Source of the DNA: Pseudomonas sp. B21-023
GTDB lineage: Bacteria > Pseudomonadota > Gammaproteobacteria > Pseudomonadales > Pseudomonadaceae
Assembly (NCBI RefSeq): GCF_024749165.1
Contig: NZ_CP087190.1
Location: forward strand, 620,001 to 684,000
Reading direction: 5' to 3'
Length of the DNA: 64,000 nt
Shown here: positions 10,605 to 19,456 of the stretch, piece by piece
Layout: the number at the start of each line of letters is the position of its first letter
Position numbering within the stretch: the first letter of the stretch is position 1
Notes under the pieces: generated by a model
Database searches by the model: none
The model's input: the letters and a program-made list of their open reading frames with translations, nothing else
Told to the model about the DNA's origin: nothing
Program-made: the position numbers and the translations under genes

Positions 10605-12539
10605 GTGTCTGCCATCCTTTCACTGTTACGAAGCCGCCTCTTGCGGCCTGTGTTTGTTGCGCTTGGTATCGCTCTTCTGGTGCAGGTACTGGTTGCCGTT
10701 GCACTGACGCGGAGCACGGTCACCGCCCTGGAGGCCGATTTGGGGGCGCGCCTGGGCAATGATAGCCAGAAACTGGCTGCCGAACTGGAGCAGGCCGGAG
10801 AGGATGTCCGGGCTGGGCTCGACAGCCTTTCCGTCAGTACGCGTCAGCGTTTGAGTGCGGGCCTCTCCAGCCGCCTGCAGGATGAGCAGCAGCAGCTGCG
10901 CGCAACGCTGGAGGAAAATCTCAGGGACTCGGCTCATGAAATGGCCGATCTGTTGGCCTCGGTCGCGCCCCGGGCGATCTGGGACAACGACGTGCCGATG
11001 CTCTCGGACTTCGCTCGCCGTGCTCAGCGCAATCCCAATGTGCTGTTCGTGATCTACGATGATGCCCAGGGCCAGCACCTGACTCGCTACCTCAACCGGC
11101 AGAACCCGATCAACCAGGCATTGATGGAAAAGGGCCAGGGTGAACGGGCGCTGGACAAGGTGCTGGATGCCGCGCGCAAGGATCCGTCGGTCTACTTCGT
11201 AGAAGCGTCGATCAACCCCAATGGCGCAGAGATCGGCAAGGTGCTGATGGGCGTGTCCACCGCGGGCATCGACCAGGAGCTCAAGGCCCTGGATCAGCGC
11301 TTCGCGGCCTTGATCGCCAGTGGCGAGCAACTGGTCGGGGAAAGCCTGGTGGCCGCCGCCGCCGACAGTGGCAAGGCCTTGCGTGCGCGCCTGGAGACAG
11401 CCCAGCACAGCGCCACGGCGATGCAGGCCAATACCGCGCAGACCGTGCGTGATGCCGCCGCCGAGCTGCGCTGGCGCATCGGCCTGGGTCTGGTGCTGGT
11501 CGGTCTGGGTGTGCTGCTGGTGGTGGCCGTGGTGCTCGGGCGTCGCGTCCTCAGCAAGCTTGGCCTGCTGATCGCCGCGTTGAACGACCTGGCCGCCGGC
11601 GAAGGCGACCTGACCAAGCGCGTCAAGCTCGACAGCCGTGACGAGATCGGCGACATGGCCTCGGCGGTCAACCGCTTCGTCGACAAGCTGCAGCCGATCG
11701 TCCGCGAGGCCGGTGAAGTGGCGCAGCGTACCGGCGTGGAGATCGACAGCATGGCCCAGCGCAACGCCGGGGCCGATGCCGCCGCCGCGTTGCAGCGCGA
11801 CGAAGTGGCTGCCAGCCTGCGCGACCTGTCGAGCATGGCTGACGAGGCCCAGGCCGAGAGCCATGCCATGCAGGCGGCATTGCAGCAGGTGGTGGATATT
11901 CGCCAGGCGACCGACGAGAACAGTCGTGCCTCGACGCAATTGGCGAGGTTGATCGAGAACCTGGCCGGCGAAGTGCAGACCGGCTCCCAGGTGATCGAGC
12001 GGCTGGCCAAGCAGAGCGAGCAGATTGAGGTGGTGCTGACGGTGATCCATGGCATTGCCGAGCAGACCAACCTGTTGGCGCTCAACGCCGCCATCGAAGC
12101 GGCGCGGGCCGGAGAAACCGGGCGCGGTTTCGCCGTGGTGGCCGATGAGGTGCGTGCCTTGGCGAGCAAGACGCAGAGCTCGACCGGGGATATCCAGTCG
12201 CATATCGCTGCGCTGCAGCAAGGCGCCAAGGAGGCGGTGGCGACCATCAGCCAGGCCGGACGCCAGGCCAGTGAAGGCTTGCTGGTGTTGCGCGACAATG
12301 AGCGGCGCCAGCAGTCGGTGCAGGCTGCGGTCGAGCAGGTGCATGCGGCGATCGGCCTGGCCACGCGAGCGGCCGAGCAGCAGGCCAGCGGCGCGCAGGC
12401 CGTGCGTGGGCGAGTCGAAACCATCCATGCCCAGGCCGAGCGTTCGGCCGAGGTGGTGATGCAGACCACCGTCAGCAGCAAGGTACTGGATGACCTGGCG
12501 GCTCAGTTGCGGGCCAGCCTGGGGCAGTTCAGAGCCTGA
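10605..12539 (+). CDS. Methyl-accepting chemotaxis protein
   Basis: Membrane chemoreceptor that passes ligand binding to CheA/CheW. It has 644 residues. TM1 is at about residues 13-36. A long helical periplasmic sensor region runs to about residue 285; it does not show a clear PAS or Cache motif to me. TM2 ([19 protein letters not shown]) and a HAMP domain follow. The signalling hairpin tip is fully conserved ([35 protein letters not shown]). The GTG start follows GAGGG. A sigma-54-type promoter lies about 60 bases upstream, which is less common for chemoreceptors than sigma-28. The ligand cannot be told from sequence. Confidence 0.93.
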   Translation: MSAILSLLRSRLLRPVFVALGIALLVQVLVAVALTRSTVTALEADLGARLGNDSQKLAAELEQAGEDVRAGLDSLSVSTRQRLSAGLSSRLQDEQQQLRATLEENLRDSAHEMADLLASVAPRAIWDNDVPMLSDFARRAQRNPNVLFVIYDDAQGQHLTRYLNRQNPINQALMEKGQGERALDKVLDAARKDPSVYFVEASINPNGAEIGKVLMGVSTAGIDQELKALDQRFAALIASGEQLVGESLVAAAADSGKALRARLETAQHSATAMQANTAQTVRDAAAELRWRIGLGLVLVGLGVLLVVAVVLGRRVLSKLGLLIAALNDLAAGEGDLTKRVKLDSRDEIGDMASAVNRFVDKLQPIVREAGEVAQRTGVEIDSMAQRNAGADAAAALQRDEVAASLRDLSSMADEAQAESHAMQAALQQVVDIRQATDENSRASTQLARLIENLAGEVQTGSQVIERLAKQSEQIEVVLTVIHGIAEQTNLLALNAAIEAARAGETGRGFAVVADEVRALASKTQSSTGDIQSHIAALQQGAKEAVATISQAGRQASEGLLVLRDNERRQQSVQAAVEQVHAAIGLATRAAEQQASGAQAVRGRVETIHAQAERSAEVVMQTTVSSKVLDDLAAQLRASLGQFRA

Positions 12540-12632
12540 TTAAGTACTTGATCTCTGAGGTACTGGTAATTTTGCTAGTTTTGCGCAGAGTGTTTTTCAA
12601 GCAGAGTGAGGTAAATCTTCTAGGGCTTACCT

Positions 12633-13535
12633 ATGAAATTTTTTTACAAAGGCTCGGTGTTTGGGACAGCTATAAGCGGACCCATGTCTTTGACATGGGT
12701 GGGGTATGCGCGCAGTTTTTTGTCATTGTACTCGGTGAGTGGTGGGCGAAGTGAGTTCAATCATTTGGCCTCTGATCGTCAGGGTACTGTTTTGGCCGGT
12801 ACGGCATCATCTGGGGGCGCTGAAGATACCTGCACCGCTTATGGCTATTCCAAAAGTATGCTTACCAGCTTTTGTGGTTTTCACGGGGAACTGAGGTCTT
12901 CGGTTACGGGGCACTATCAGTTCGGCCGTGGGCATAGGCAGATGAATCCAGTTCTGATGAGATTCAACAGTCCGGATAAATTGAGTCCATTCGGCAAGGG
13001 TGGGCTCAATGCTTATGCGTTCATGCTCGATGACCCCATGAACGGCTCAGATCCCACGGGGGGATACAAAATAGGCGGAGCTCCGTTGGTTTTGAAAAAA
13101 GACCATGTCTTGCTCGTTACACAGTCGGCGCCACGCCAGCCTAGGGTCCTCAATCTGATGGCCCATGCTGAGCCCGGCTTTGTAACGATAGACAAGGGCC
13201 TGAAGGGGCCAGCTGACTTTGTCGACTATTTGAAAAGCTTGAAGCTGAATCCGCTAGATTACGACTACCGCATCATCGGCTGTAACAGCGGTACTGCTCA
13301 GGCAGATGGTCAGGATTCTTTTGCGGAAGGCCTTGCGGGTATTGTAGGCCGAAAGGTTGAGGGGTACGTCGGTCATGTGAGCTTTTCAATAGCGCATAAG
13401 GTTGATCAGCAGACTGGCCATACAAGAGTGTATTTTGAGATTGCGGAGTCGAACCCTTATGCCAAAGGTACGAAACAATATGAAACCTTTGCCTACGCGC
13501 CGGTGATGGTTGACGGATTTAGGGGAGGGTCCTGA
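12633..13535 (+). CDS. Compact Rhs-core protein with variable C-terminal (candidate toxin) domain
   Basis: A 300-residue protein. Residues about 40-140 match the RHS repeat-associated core used by short Pseudomonas Rhs proteins: GxxGELRSSVTGHYQFGRGHRQ, then NPVLMRFNSPDKLSPFGKGGLNAYAF and the junction DDPMNGSDPTG. The long YD-repeat barrel of full-size Rhs proteins is absent. After the DPTG junction comes a ~155-residue unrelated domain with AHAEPG and RIIGCNSGTAQ followed by SFAEGLA. A His in a hydrophobic context followed by a Cys in a GC-N-S block resembles the dyad layout of clan CD (C80/caspase-like) peptidases; this is inference. The gene is visibly AT-richer than its neighbours. The GTPase- or secretion-linked partners vgrG, tssI and an immunity gene are not seen nearby. 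Confidence 0.75.
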   Translation: MKFFYKGSVFGTAISGPMSLTWVGYARSFLSLYSVSGGRSEFNHLASDRQGTVLAGTASSGGAEDTCTAYGYSKSMLTSFCGFHGELRSSVTGHYQFGRGHRQMNPVLMRFNSPDKLSPFGKGGLNAYAFMLDDPMNGSDPTGGYKIGGAPLVLKKDHVLLVTQSAPRQPRVLNLMAHAEPGFVTIDKGLKGPADFVDYLKSLKLNPLDYDYRIIGCNSGTAQADGQDSFAEGLAGIVGRKVEGYVGHVSFSIAHKVDQQTGHTRVYFEIAESNPYAKGTKQYETFAYAPVMVDGFRGGS

Positions 13536-13557
13536 TTCATTGCTTCAGCTTGTGCAG

Positions 13558-13593
13558 GTGGCATTGCCGCTTTTTACGGGCAATGCCACTTTC
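13558..13593. terminator. Terminator between the Rhs gene and fbpB
   Basis: GTGGCATTGCC (13558-13568) pairs perfectly with GGCAATGCCAC (13579-13589), followed by TTTCTC on the + strand. It sits between convergent genes and could stop transcription from both sides, though the minus-strand T-run is poor. Confidence 0.6.
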
Positions 13594-13600
13594 TCACAGG

Positions 13601-15166
13601 CTAAGCCTTGTTCAGATACATCCGCGTGGTCAGCAGATACACCGGCAACCCCGACACCACGATCAACAGCGCCGCATAAGGCGCTGCCGCCGCGAACTCG
13701 ACGTTGGCCGTATGCGCCCACACCTCGGTGGCCAGGGTGGTCATGCCGGTCGGGCTGAGCAGCAGGGTGGCGGTCAGCTCTTTCATGGCGTCCAGGAACA
13801 CCAGGGCGAACGCCGCGGCCATGGCCGGGAAGATGATCGGCAGTGTCACCCGGCAGAACGCCGCAAAGCTGCTCGCGCCCAAGGTGCGGGCGGCCTCTTC
13901 CAGGGTTGGCGAGGCCTTGTTCAGTGCGGTGCGCACTGGCGACTGTGCCAGCGGCAGGAACAGCAAGGCATAGGCCAGGATCAGCAGTGCGGTGGTCTGG
14001 TACAGCGCCGGCACATAGTGCAGGGCAAAGAACACCAGGGTCAGCGCAATGACCAGCCCGGGCAGGGCGTGCAGCAGGTACGGCAAACGCTCGGCCCAGA
14101 TCGCCAGGCGCCCCTTGTAGCGCACCACCAGGAAGCTGATTGGCAGGGCCAGCAGCACGCAGAAGCCGGCGCCACCCAATGACACCGACAGCGAGGTGCC
14201 CAGGGCCTTGCCGATGGCCGCGACCGGGAAGGCCGCCGATGAGCCCACGCTCAGCCAGTAGCCGAGCATGGCCAGCGGAATGCCGCTGCCCAGCACCGCC
14301 AGCGCCAGGCAGAGCAGCTGGCCAAGTGGCATCCAGCCGCGCAGTCGCAAGGGTTGGGCGCGGCGCGCAACGCCCTGGCCAATGCGCACATGACGCGCCT
14401 TGCCACGCACCCGCAGTTCCAGCCACAGCATCGCCAGGCACAGCACCAGCAGTACTGCCGAGAGCATCGCGGCGTTGGCGTTGCTGAATTCCAGTTCGAA
14501 CTGTTGGTAGATCGCCGTGGTGAAGGTCTGCAGGCCAAGGATCGACAGGGCGCCAAACTCCACCAGCATGTGCAGGGCGATCAGCAGCCCGCCACCGAGC
14601 ATCGACGGCCAAAGCAACGGCAGGGTGATTTTGCGGAACACGCCCCAGCGGCTGCAGCCCAGAGTGCGCGCCGACTCCTCCAGCGCGGTATCCAGGTTGC
14701 GCAGGGTGGCGGCCACCGGCAGGAACACCAGTGGGTACTTCGACAGCGCCATCACCAGGATTGCCCCGCCCAGTCCTTCGAAGTCCGAGCTCAGCGACAC
14801 CCAGGTGAAGCTGCTGACGAACGATGGCACGGCGAATGGCAGGCACAGCACCACGCCCCACAGGCGTCGGCCCGGCAGGTCGCTGCGCTCCAGCAGCCAG
14901 GCCAGGGCCACGCCTACCACCAGGCACAGCGCGGTGACGCCGACCATCAGCAGCAGGGTGTTGCGCAGCAAGCCCCACACGAACGGACGCCATAGCAGGC
15001 GCAGGGCTTCATGCCAGCCGGCATCCCAGGCCTTGAGCCCGACGTACAGCAATGGCAGCAGGCTCATGGCCACCAGGAACAGCACGGGCAGCACTACCCA
15101 GATGGACGGGCGCTTGCGCTTGGGGATGAAGCGCGCCAAGGCGGGCGAGGGCAGGGCGGCAGTCAT
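13601..15166 (-). CDS. fbpB: Ferric iron ABC transporter permease
   Basis: Inner-membrane permease of an FbpABC/HitABC-type iron(III) importer. It has 521 residues and two homologous halves of about six membrane spans each, every half ending in an EAA-type loop (ESARTLGCSRWGVFRKITLPLL and EAARTLGASSFAAFCRVTLPII cores). Both loops contact an ATPase. The start overlaps the fbpA stop, so the two are coupled. No fbpC-like ATPase gene is in this window, so the ATPase must come from elsewhere. Confidence 0.9.
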   Translation of the reverse strand: MTAALPSPALARFIPKRKRPSIWVVLPVLFLVAMSLLPLLYVGLKAWDAGWHEALRLLWRPFVWGLLRNTLLLMVGVTALCLVVGVALAWLLERSDLPGRRLWGVVLCLPFAVPSFVSSFTWVSLSSDFEGLGGAILVMALSKYPLVFLPVAATLRNLDTALEESARTLGCSRWGVFRKITLPLLWPSMLGGGLLIALHMLVEFGALSILGLQTFTTAIYQQFELEFSNANAAMLSAVLLVLCLAMLWLELRVRGKARHVRIGQGVARRAQPLRLRGWMPLGQLLCLALAVLGSGIPLAMLGYWLSVGSSAAFPVAAIGKALGTSLSVSLGGAGFCVLLALPISFLVVRYKGRLAIWAERLPYLLHALPGLVIALTLVFFALHYVPALYQTTALLILAYALLFLPLAQSPVRTALNKASPTLEEAARTLGASSFAAFCRVTLPIIFPAMAAAFALVFLDAMKELTATLLLSPTGMTTLATEVWAHTANVEFAAAAPYAALLIVVSGLPVYLLTTRMYLNKA

Positions 15167-16179
15167 CAGAGCAGGCCAACCTCACGTTCCAGTTCGATGG
15201 CTTCCTCGGCATTGCCAAGGTCGGCCGGCGAGATCTTCGGCGGGCGCAGCTCATCGAACGGCTTCAGGCCGCGGTCGGAGACCATGCCTTTATGCAGCGG
15301 GTATTCGGCGGTGGTCTGGGTGATCACGCGCTGGCCTTCTTCGCTGGCCATCCAGTTGAGCAGGGCCTGTGCTTCTTTCGGGTGCTTGCTGGCCTTGACC
15401 GCGGCGGCACCGGAGATGGTCACCAGGTTGCCCGCGTCGCCGTCGGCCAGGTAGTACAGCTTGGAATCGAGCTTGCCGCGCTCGCGCTCCAGGGCGTACC
15501 AGTAGTAGTTGTTCACCAGTACCGCGGCGACTTCGCCTTTTTCCACGGCCTTCAGTGCGACCATGTTGTTGGTATAGGTCTTGCCGAAGGCTTTCAGGCC
15601 GGTCAGCCATTCTTCGGTGGCTTCGCGCCCGTGCATCTTGAGGATGGCCACCGCCTGTTCCTGGAAGGCGCCGCTGGTGGGCACGTAGCCGACACGGCCG
15701 TCCCATTCGGGGCCGGCGAAATCCATCACCGTGGTCGGCAGGTCCTTCTCATCGATCTTCTTCGGGTTGTAGACCACCACGCGGGTGCGCGCGGTGACGC
15801 CCATCCAGGTGCCGTTGGCGCCCACGTACTCCTTGGGCAGCATGTTCAGGGTGGCGTCGTCGATCTTCGCCAGCAGGCCCAGTTCGCCCAGGTTGTTCAG
15901 CGGTGGCGACTCTTCGGTATAGATGATGTCGGCCGGCGAGCGTTCGCCTTCCTCGATGATCTGGCTGGCCAGCTGGTTGCTGCTGCCCTTGCGGATATTG
16001 ATATGGATGCCGGTCTTGGCCTCGTAGGCCTTGGCGATGGCTTCACCGATTTCCTTGTGCTGGCCGTTGTACATTGTCAACGTGACTGGTTCGTCTGCCA
16101 GGGCGGCCGGAGCGCCGATCACCAGGCTCAGGACTGCGGCGGCCAGGGTGCGCATCAGCGGTTGCGGGCGGATCGTCAT
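15166..16179 (-). CDS. fbpA: Ferric iron ABC transporter substrate-binding protein
   Basis: Periplasmic Fe(III)-binding protein of the transferrin-like FbpA/HitA family. It has 337 residues. The signal peptide runs to about residue 28 (AAAVLSLVIGAPAALA). VTLTMYNGQHKE begins the mature chain, and VLVNNYYWYALER carries the paired tyrosines that ligate iron in this family. The ATG at 16179 is chosen for its AGGAAG ribosome-binding site and because it places the signal peptide at the N-terminus; a longer frame upstream adds a non-family stretch. It is coupled to fbpB. Confidence 0.9.
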   Translation of the reverse strand: MTIRPQPLMRTLAAAVLSLVIGAPAALADEPVTLTMYNGQHKEIGEAIAKAYEAKTGIHINIRKGSSNQLASQIIEEGERSPADIIYTEESPPLNNLGELGLLAKIDDATLNMLPKEYVGANGTWMGVTARTRVVVYNPKKIDEKDLPTTVMDFAGPEWDGRVGYVPTSGAFQEQAVAILKMHGREATEEWLTGLKAFGKTYTNNMVALKAVEKGEVAAVLVNNYYWYALERERGKLDSKLYYLADGDAGNLVTISGAAAVKASKHPKEAQALLNWMASEEGQRVITQTTAEYPLHKGMVSDRGLKPFDELRPPKISPADLGNAEEAIELEREVGLL

Positions 16180-16212
16180 GCGGGTGCTTCCTCGCTTACG
16201 GCTACATATTTG

Positions 16213-16238
16213 GAAACAATGGTAAACGAAATTGTTTC
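16213..16238. promoter_or_regulatory. Inverted repeat upstream of fbpA
   Basis: GAAACAAT (16213-16220) and ATTGTTTC (16231-16238) form an 8-bp perfect inverted repeat with a 10-base centre, 34 bases upstream of the fbpA ATG and in an AT-rich patch. An iron-responsive operator would be expected here, but the match to a Fur box is only partial. Confidence 0.4.
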
Positions 16239-16315
16239 TCAAATGGGCGCATGACGGGAAATTCATGGGTAGACGAAGGAGGGGGGCTGCCCGGCGACAT
16301 GAAATCGCAGGCAAG

Positions 16316-16347
16316 AAAAAACCCACTAGCAAGCTAGTGGGTTTTTG
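16316..16347 (-). terminator. Terminator downstream of the tRNA-Leu genes
   Basis: ACCCACTAGC (16321-16330) and GCTAGTGGGT (16333-16342) form a tight hairpin. On the minus strand it is followed by a run of five T residues (A-run at 16316-16320) immediately after the first tRNA. A T-run on the + strand suggests it works in both directions, shielding fbpA. Confidence 0.85.
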
Positions 16348-16349
16348 TA

Positions 16350-16436
16350 TGGTGCCCAGGAGAAGACTCGAACTTCCACGACCGTTAAGTCACTGATACC
16401 TGAAACCAGCGCGTCTACCAATTCCGCCACCTGGGC
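16350..16436 (-). tRNA. tRNA-Leu (anticodon CAG), distal copy
   Basis: 87 nt including the encoded CCA. The acceptor stem GCCCAGG/CCTGGGC, the D-loop GAATTGGTAGACGC, the long variable arm typical of class II tRNAs and the T-arm GTTCGAGTC are all present. The anticodon stem CTGGT/ATCAG encloses a loop with CAG at positions 34-36, so it reads CUG. The sequence is identical to the copy at 16525-16611. Confidence 0.97.
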
Positions 16437-16524
16437 AAAGCTTTGCATCGTCTGCTGAAGGCGACTTTCGTCTGCTTTCACACAGTAGTAACAGATCCTT
16501 GGTCATCTGTTACTTGAAAATTTT

Positions 16525-16611
16525 TGGTGCCCAGGAGAAGACTCGAACTTCCACGACCGTTAAGTCACTGATACCTGAAACCAGCGCGTCTACCAATTCC
16601 GCCACCTGGGC
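16525..16611 (-). tRNA. tRNA-Leu (anticodon CAG), promoter-proximal copy
   Basis: 87 nt with encoded CCA and identical to the copy 88 bases downstream, including the class II variable arm and the CAG anticodon. It is first in the two-tRNA transcript, about 75 bases from the expected start site of a strong minus-strand promoter. Confidence 0.97.
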
Positions 16612-16691
16612 ACACATTCGAGATTAAAAGATGCTTTACAGCGTCGTTCATCTCTACTACAACTTCGGGGTTGTCCGTCGTTGTGGTGCGC

Positions 16692-16720
16692 ACTATACGG
16701 ACGCTCCTGATGGCTGTAAA
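16692..16720 (-). promoter_or_regulatory. Sigma-70 promoter for the tRNA-Leu pair
   Basis: On the minus strand TTTACA (16715-16720) is separated by 17 bases from TATAGT (16692-16697), a near-consensus sigma-70 promoter. The expected start is near 16685, and the GCGC run just after the -10 could act as a stringent discriminator. The + strand from 16621 to 16882 also has to hold the rnr promoter, but I could not place it. Confidence 0.75.
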
Positions 16721-16882
16721 GCCCCTGATCGAAAAAAAATTCAAAAAATTCAACCCGTTGATTCCACGCGCCTATTTCCGTTCGGCGGATACCACGCCGG
16801 GGCTGTCCAAGGCTGACATTTCCGGTTTCAATACGCCTATGCCAGAATTCATATCTATATACCCCAAGGTGAACCCCTTCTG

Positions 16883-19456
16883 ATGGCCGATTGGCAATCC
16901 CTCGATCCCGAGGCCGCTCGCGAAGCGGAAAAATACGACAACCCTATCCCCAGCCGTGAGCTGATCCTGCAGCGCCTCGCCGACCGTGGCGAGCCGGCTG
17001 CCCGAGAACAGCTGGCCGAAGAGTTCGGTCTTTACGAAGAAGACCAGATCGAAGCCCTGCGCCGCCGCCTGCGTGCCATGGAGCGCGACGGTCAGCTTAT
17101 CTATACCCGGCGCGGCACCTATGCCCCGGTGGACAAGCTTGACCTTATCTGTGGCCGCGTGTCCGGCCACCGCGACGGTTTCGGCTTCCTGATTCCCGAC
17201 GATGGCAGCGAAGACCTGTTCCTCAGCCCGTCGCAGATGCGCCTGGTGTTCGACGGCGACCGCGGCCTGGCCCGGGTTTCCGGCGTGGACCGCCGTGGCC
17301 GCCGCGAAGGTGTGCTGGTGGAAGTCATCTCCCGCGCCCACGAAAGCGTGGTCGGCCGTTACTTCGAAGAGGGCGGCATCGGCTATGTGACCCCCGACAA
17401 CCCGAAGATCCAGCAGGAAGTGCTGGTCACCGCCGGGCGCAACGGCGGCGCCAAGATCGGCCAGTTCGTGTCGATCAAGATCACCCACTGGCCAACCCCG
17501 CGCTTCCAGCCGCAGGGTGATGTGGTCGAGGTGATCGGCAACTACATGGCGCCGGGCATGGAAATCGACATCGCCCTGCGCAGCTATGACATCCCGCATG
17601 TCTGGCCGCAGGAGGTGATCAAGGAAGCGCGCAAGTTCCGCTCCGAAGTCGAGGAGAAAGATAAAGAGAAGCGCATCGACCTGCGCCATCTGCCTTTCGT
17701 CACCATCGACGGCGAAGACGCCCGCGACTTCGACGATGCGGTGTATTGCGAACCGCTGGGCAAGCTGCGCATGTTCTCCGGCGGCTGGCGCCTGTACGTA
17801 GCGATCGCTGACGTTTCCAGCTACGTGCGCCTGGGTTCGGCCCTGGATACCGAAGCGCAGCAACGGGGTAACTCGGTGTACTTCCCCGAGCGCGTCGTGC
17901 CGATGCTGCCCGAAGAGCTGTCCAACGGCCTGTGCTCGCTGAACCCGCACGTCGATCGCCTGGCCATGGTCTGCGAAATGACCATCAACAAGGCCGGCCA
18001 GATGGTCGACTACCAGTTCTACGAGGGTGTGATCCACTCCCATGCGCGCCTGACCTACAACAAGGTCAGCAGCATGCTCGAGCATTCCCGCACCCGCGAA
18101 GGCAAGGCCCTGCGCGAGGAGTACAGCGCGGTGCTGCCGGACCTGAAGAGCCTGTACGCCCTGTACAAGGTGCTGCTGGCGGCCCGTCACACCCGCGGCG
18201 CGATTGACTTCGAAACCCAGGAAACCCGGATCATCTTTGGCGATGACCGCAAGATCGACGAAATTCGTCCGACCGTGCGCAACGACGCCCACAAGCTGAT
18301 CGAAGAGTGCATGCTGGCGGCCAACGTCGCGACGGCCGAGTTCCTGCAGAAGCACAACGTGCCTGCGCTGTACCGCGTGCACGATGGTCCGCCGCCCGAG
18401 CGCCTGGAGAAGTTGCGCGCATTCCTCGGTGAGCTGGGCCTGAGTCTGCACAAAGGCAAGGATCCTTCGCCGAAGGACTACCAGGCGCTGCTGGCGAGTA
18501 TCGCCGGGCGCCCGGACTTCCACCTGATCCAGACTGTCATGCTGCGCTCGCTGAGCCAGGCGGTGTACAGCGTCGAGAATAACGGCCACTTTGGCCTGAA
18601 CTACGAGGCCTACACCCACTTCACCTCGCCGATCCGTCGTTATCCGGACCTGCTGGTGCACCGTGCCATCCGCAGCGTGATCCGCTCCAAGGTCGACACC
18701 CCGCACGTCAAGCGCGCCGGTGCCATGAGCATTCCCAAGGCGCGCATCTACCCGTACGACGAGAACAGCCTCGAACAGATGGGCGAGCAGTGCTCGATGA
18801 CCGAGCGCCGCGCCGACGAGGCCACCCGCGACGTGGTCAACTGGCTCAAGTGCGAGTACATGCGTGATCGCGTCGGCGAGACCTTCCCTGGTGTGATCAC
18901 CGCGGTGACCGGCTTTGGCCTGTTCATCGAGCTGACCGACATCTATGTCGAAGGCCTGGTGCATGTCAGCGCCCTGCCGGGTGACTACTACCACTTCGAT
19001 CCGGTGCATCACCGCCTGTCCGGTGAGCGCAGCGGCCGCAGCTTCCGCCTGGGCGACACGGTCGAGGTGAAGGTCATGCGTGTCGACCTCGAGCAGCGCA
19101 AGATCGACTTCGAAATGTCGGAGAAGACCGTCACCGCGCCGCTCGGCCGCAAGCCACGCGCTGCCGCGCAGCCGGTGGCCGAGCAGGCGCCTGCCGCCGA
19201 AGCGAAGATTTCGCCCAAGCCGCGCAGCCGCAAGAGCGAGGCCTCCGAGGCGTACTTCCCGAAAGACGCCGTGCAGCGCAATGCCGAGGTGCGCAAGAGC
19301 CGTGAAATGAAGAAGGCGCTGATGGGCGAGGCGCGTGCCAGCGGCCATGCCGGCGGCAAGTCGGAAAAAGGTGGCAAGTCGTCCGGCAAGCCGACCAAGC
19401 ATCGCAAGGGGCCGCCCAAGTCCGGCGCGCCACGCAAGGGCAAGAACAAGTCATGA
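16883..19456 (+). CDS. rnr: Ribonuclease R
   Basis: Processive 3'-5' exoribonuclease that degrades structured RNA and acts in tmRNA quality control. It has 857 residues: an N-terminal helix-turn-helix-like region, two cold-shock domains, and an RNB catalytic domain with DGEDARDFDDAV near residues 275-287 whose aspartates bind metal. An S1 domain lies near residues 640-725, followed by a Lys/Arg/Gly-rich tail (about 120 residues) thought to help open structured RNA. It overlaps rlmB by 4 bases. Confidence 0.97.
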   Translation: MADWQSLDPEAAREAEKYDNPIPSRELILQRLADRGEPAAREQLAEEFGLYEEDQIEALRRRLRAMERDGQLIYTRRGTYAPVDKLDLICGRVSGHRDGFGFLIPDDGSEDLFLSPSQMRLVFDGDRGLARVSGVDRRGRREGVLVEVISRAHESVVGRYFEEGGIGYVTPDNPKIQQEVLVTAGRNGGAKIGQFVSIKITHWPTPRFQPQGDVVEVIGNYMAPGMEIDIALRSYDIPHVWPQEVIKEARKFRSEVEEKDKEKRIDLRHLPFVTIDGEDARDFDDAVYCEPLGKLRMFSGGWRLYVAIADVSSYVRLGSALDTEAQQRGNSVYFPERVVPMLPEELSNGLCSLNPHVDRLAMVCEMTINKAGQMVDYQFYEGVIHSHARLTYNKVSSMLEHSRTREGKALREEYSAVLPDLKSLYALYKVLLAARHTRGAIDFETQETRIIFGDDRKIDEIRPTVRNDAHKLIEECMLAANVATAEFLQKHNVPALYRVHDGPPPERLEKLRAFLGELGLSLHKGKDPSPKDYQALLASIAGRPDFHLIQTVMLRSLSQAVYSVENNGHFGLNYEAYTHFTSPIRRYPDLLVHRAIRSVIRSKVDTPHVKRAGAMSIPKARIYPYDENSLEQMGEQCSMTERRADEATRDVVNWLKCEYMRDRVGETFPGVITAVTGFGLFIELTDIYVEGLVHVSALPGDYYHFDPVHHRLSGERSGRSFRLGDTVEVKVMRVDLEQRKIDFEMSEKTVTAPLGRKPRAAAQPVAEQAPAAEAKISPKPRSRKSEASEAYFPKDAVQRNAEVRKSREMKKALMGEARASGHAGGKSEKGGKSSGKPTKHRKGPPKSGAPRKGKNKS

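Noticed and set aside
12548..12754. 68-codon frame overlapping the start of the Rhs gene
   Set aside because: It has no ribosome-binding site or family similarity and lies in another frame of the AT-rich gene.
16350..16611. tRNA-Leu pair as an integration site for a mobile element
   Set aside because: No integrase, no partial tRNA repeat further away and normal neighbouring genes (fbpA, rnr), so nothing appears to be inserted here.
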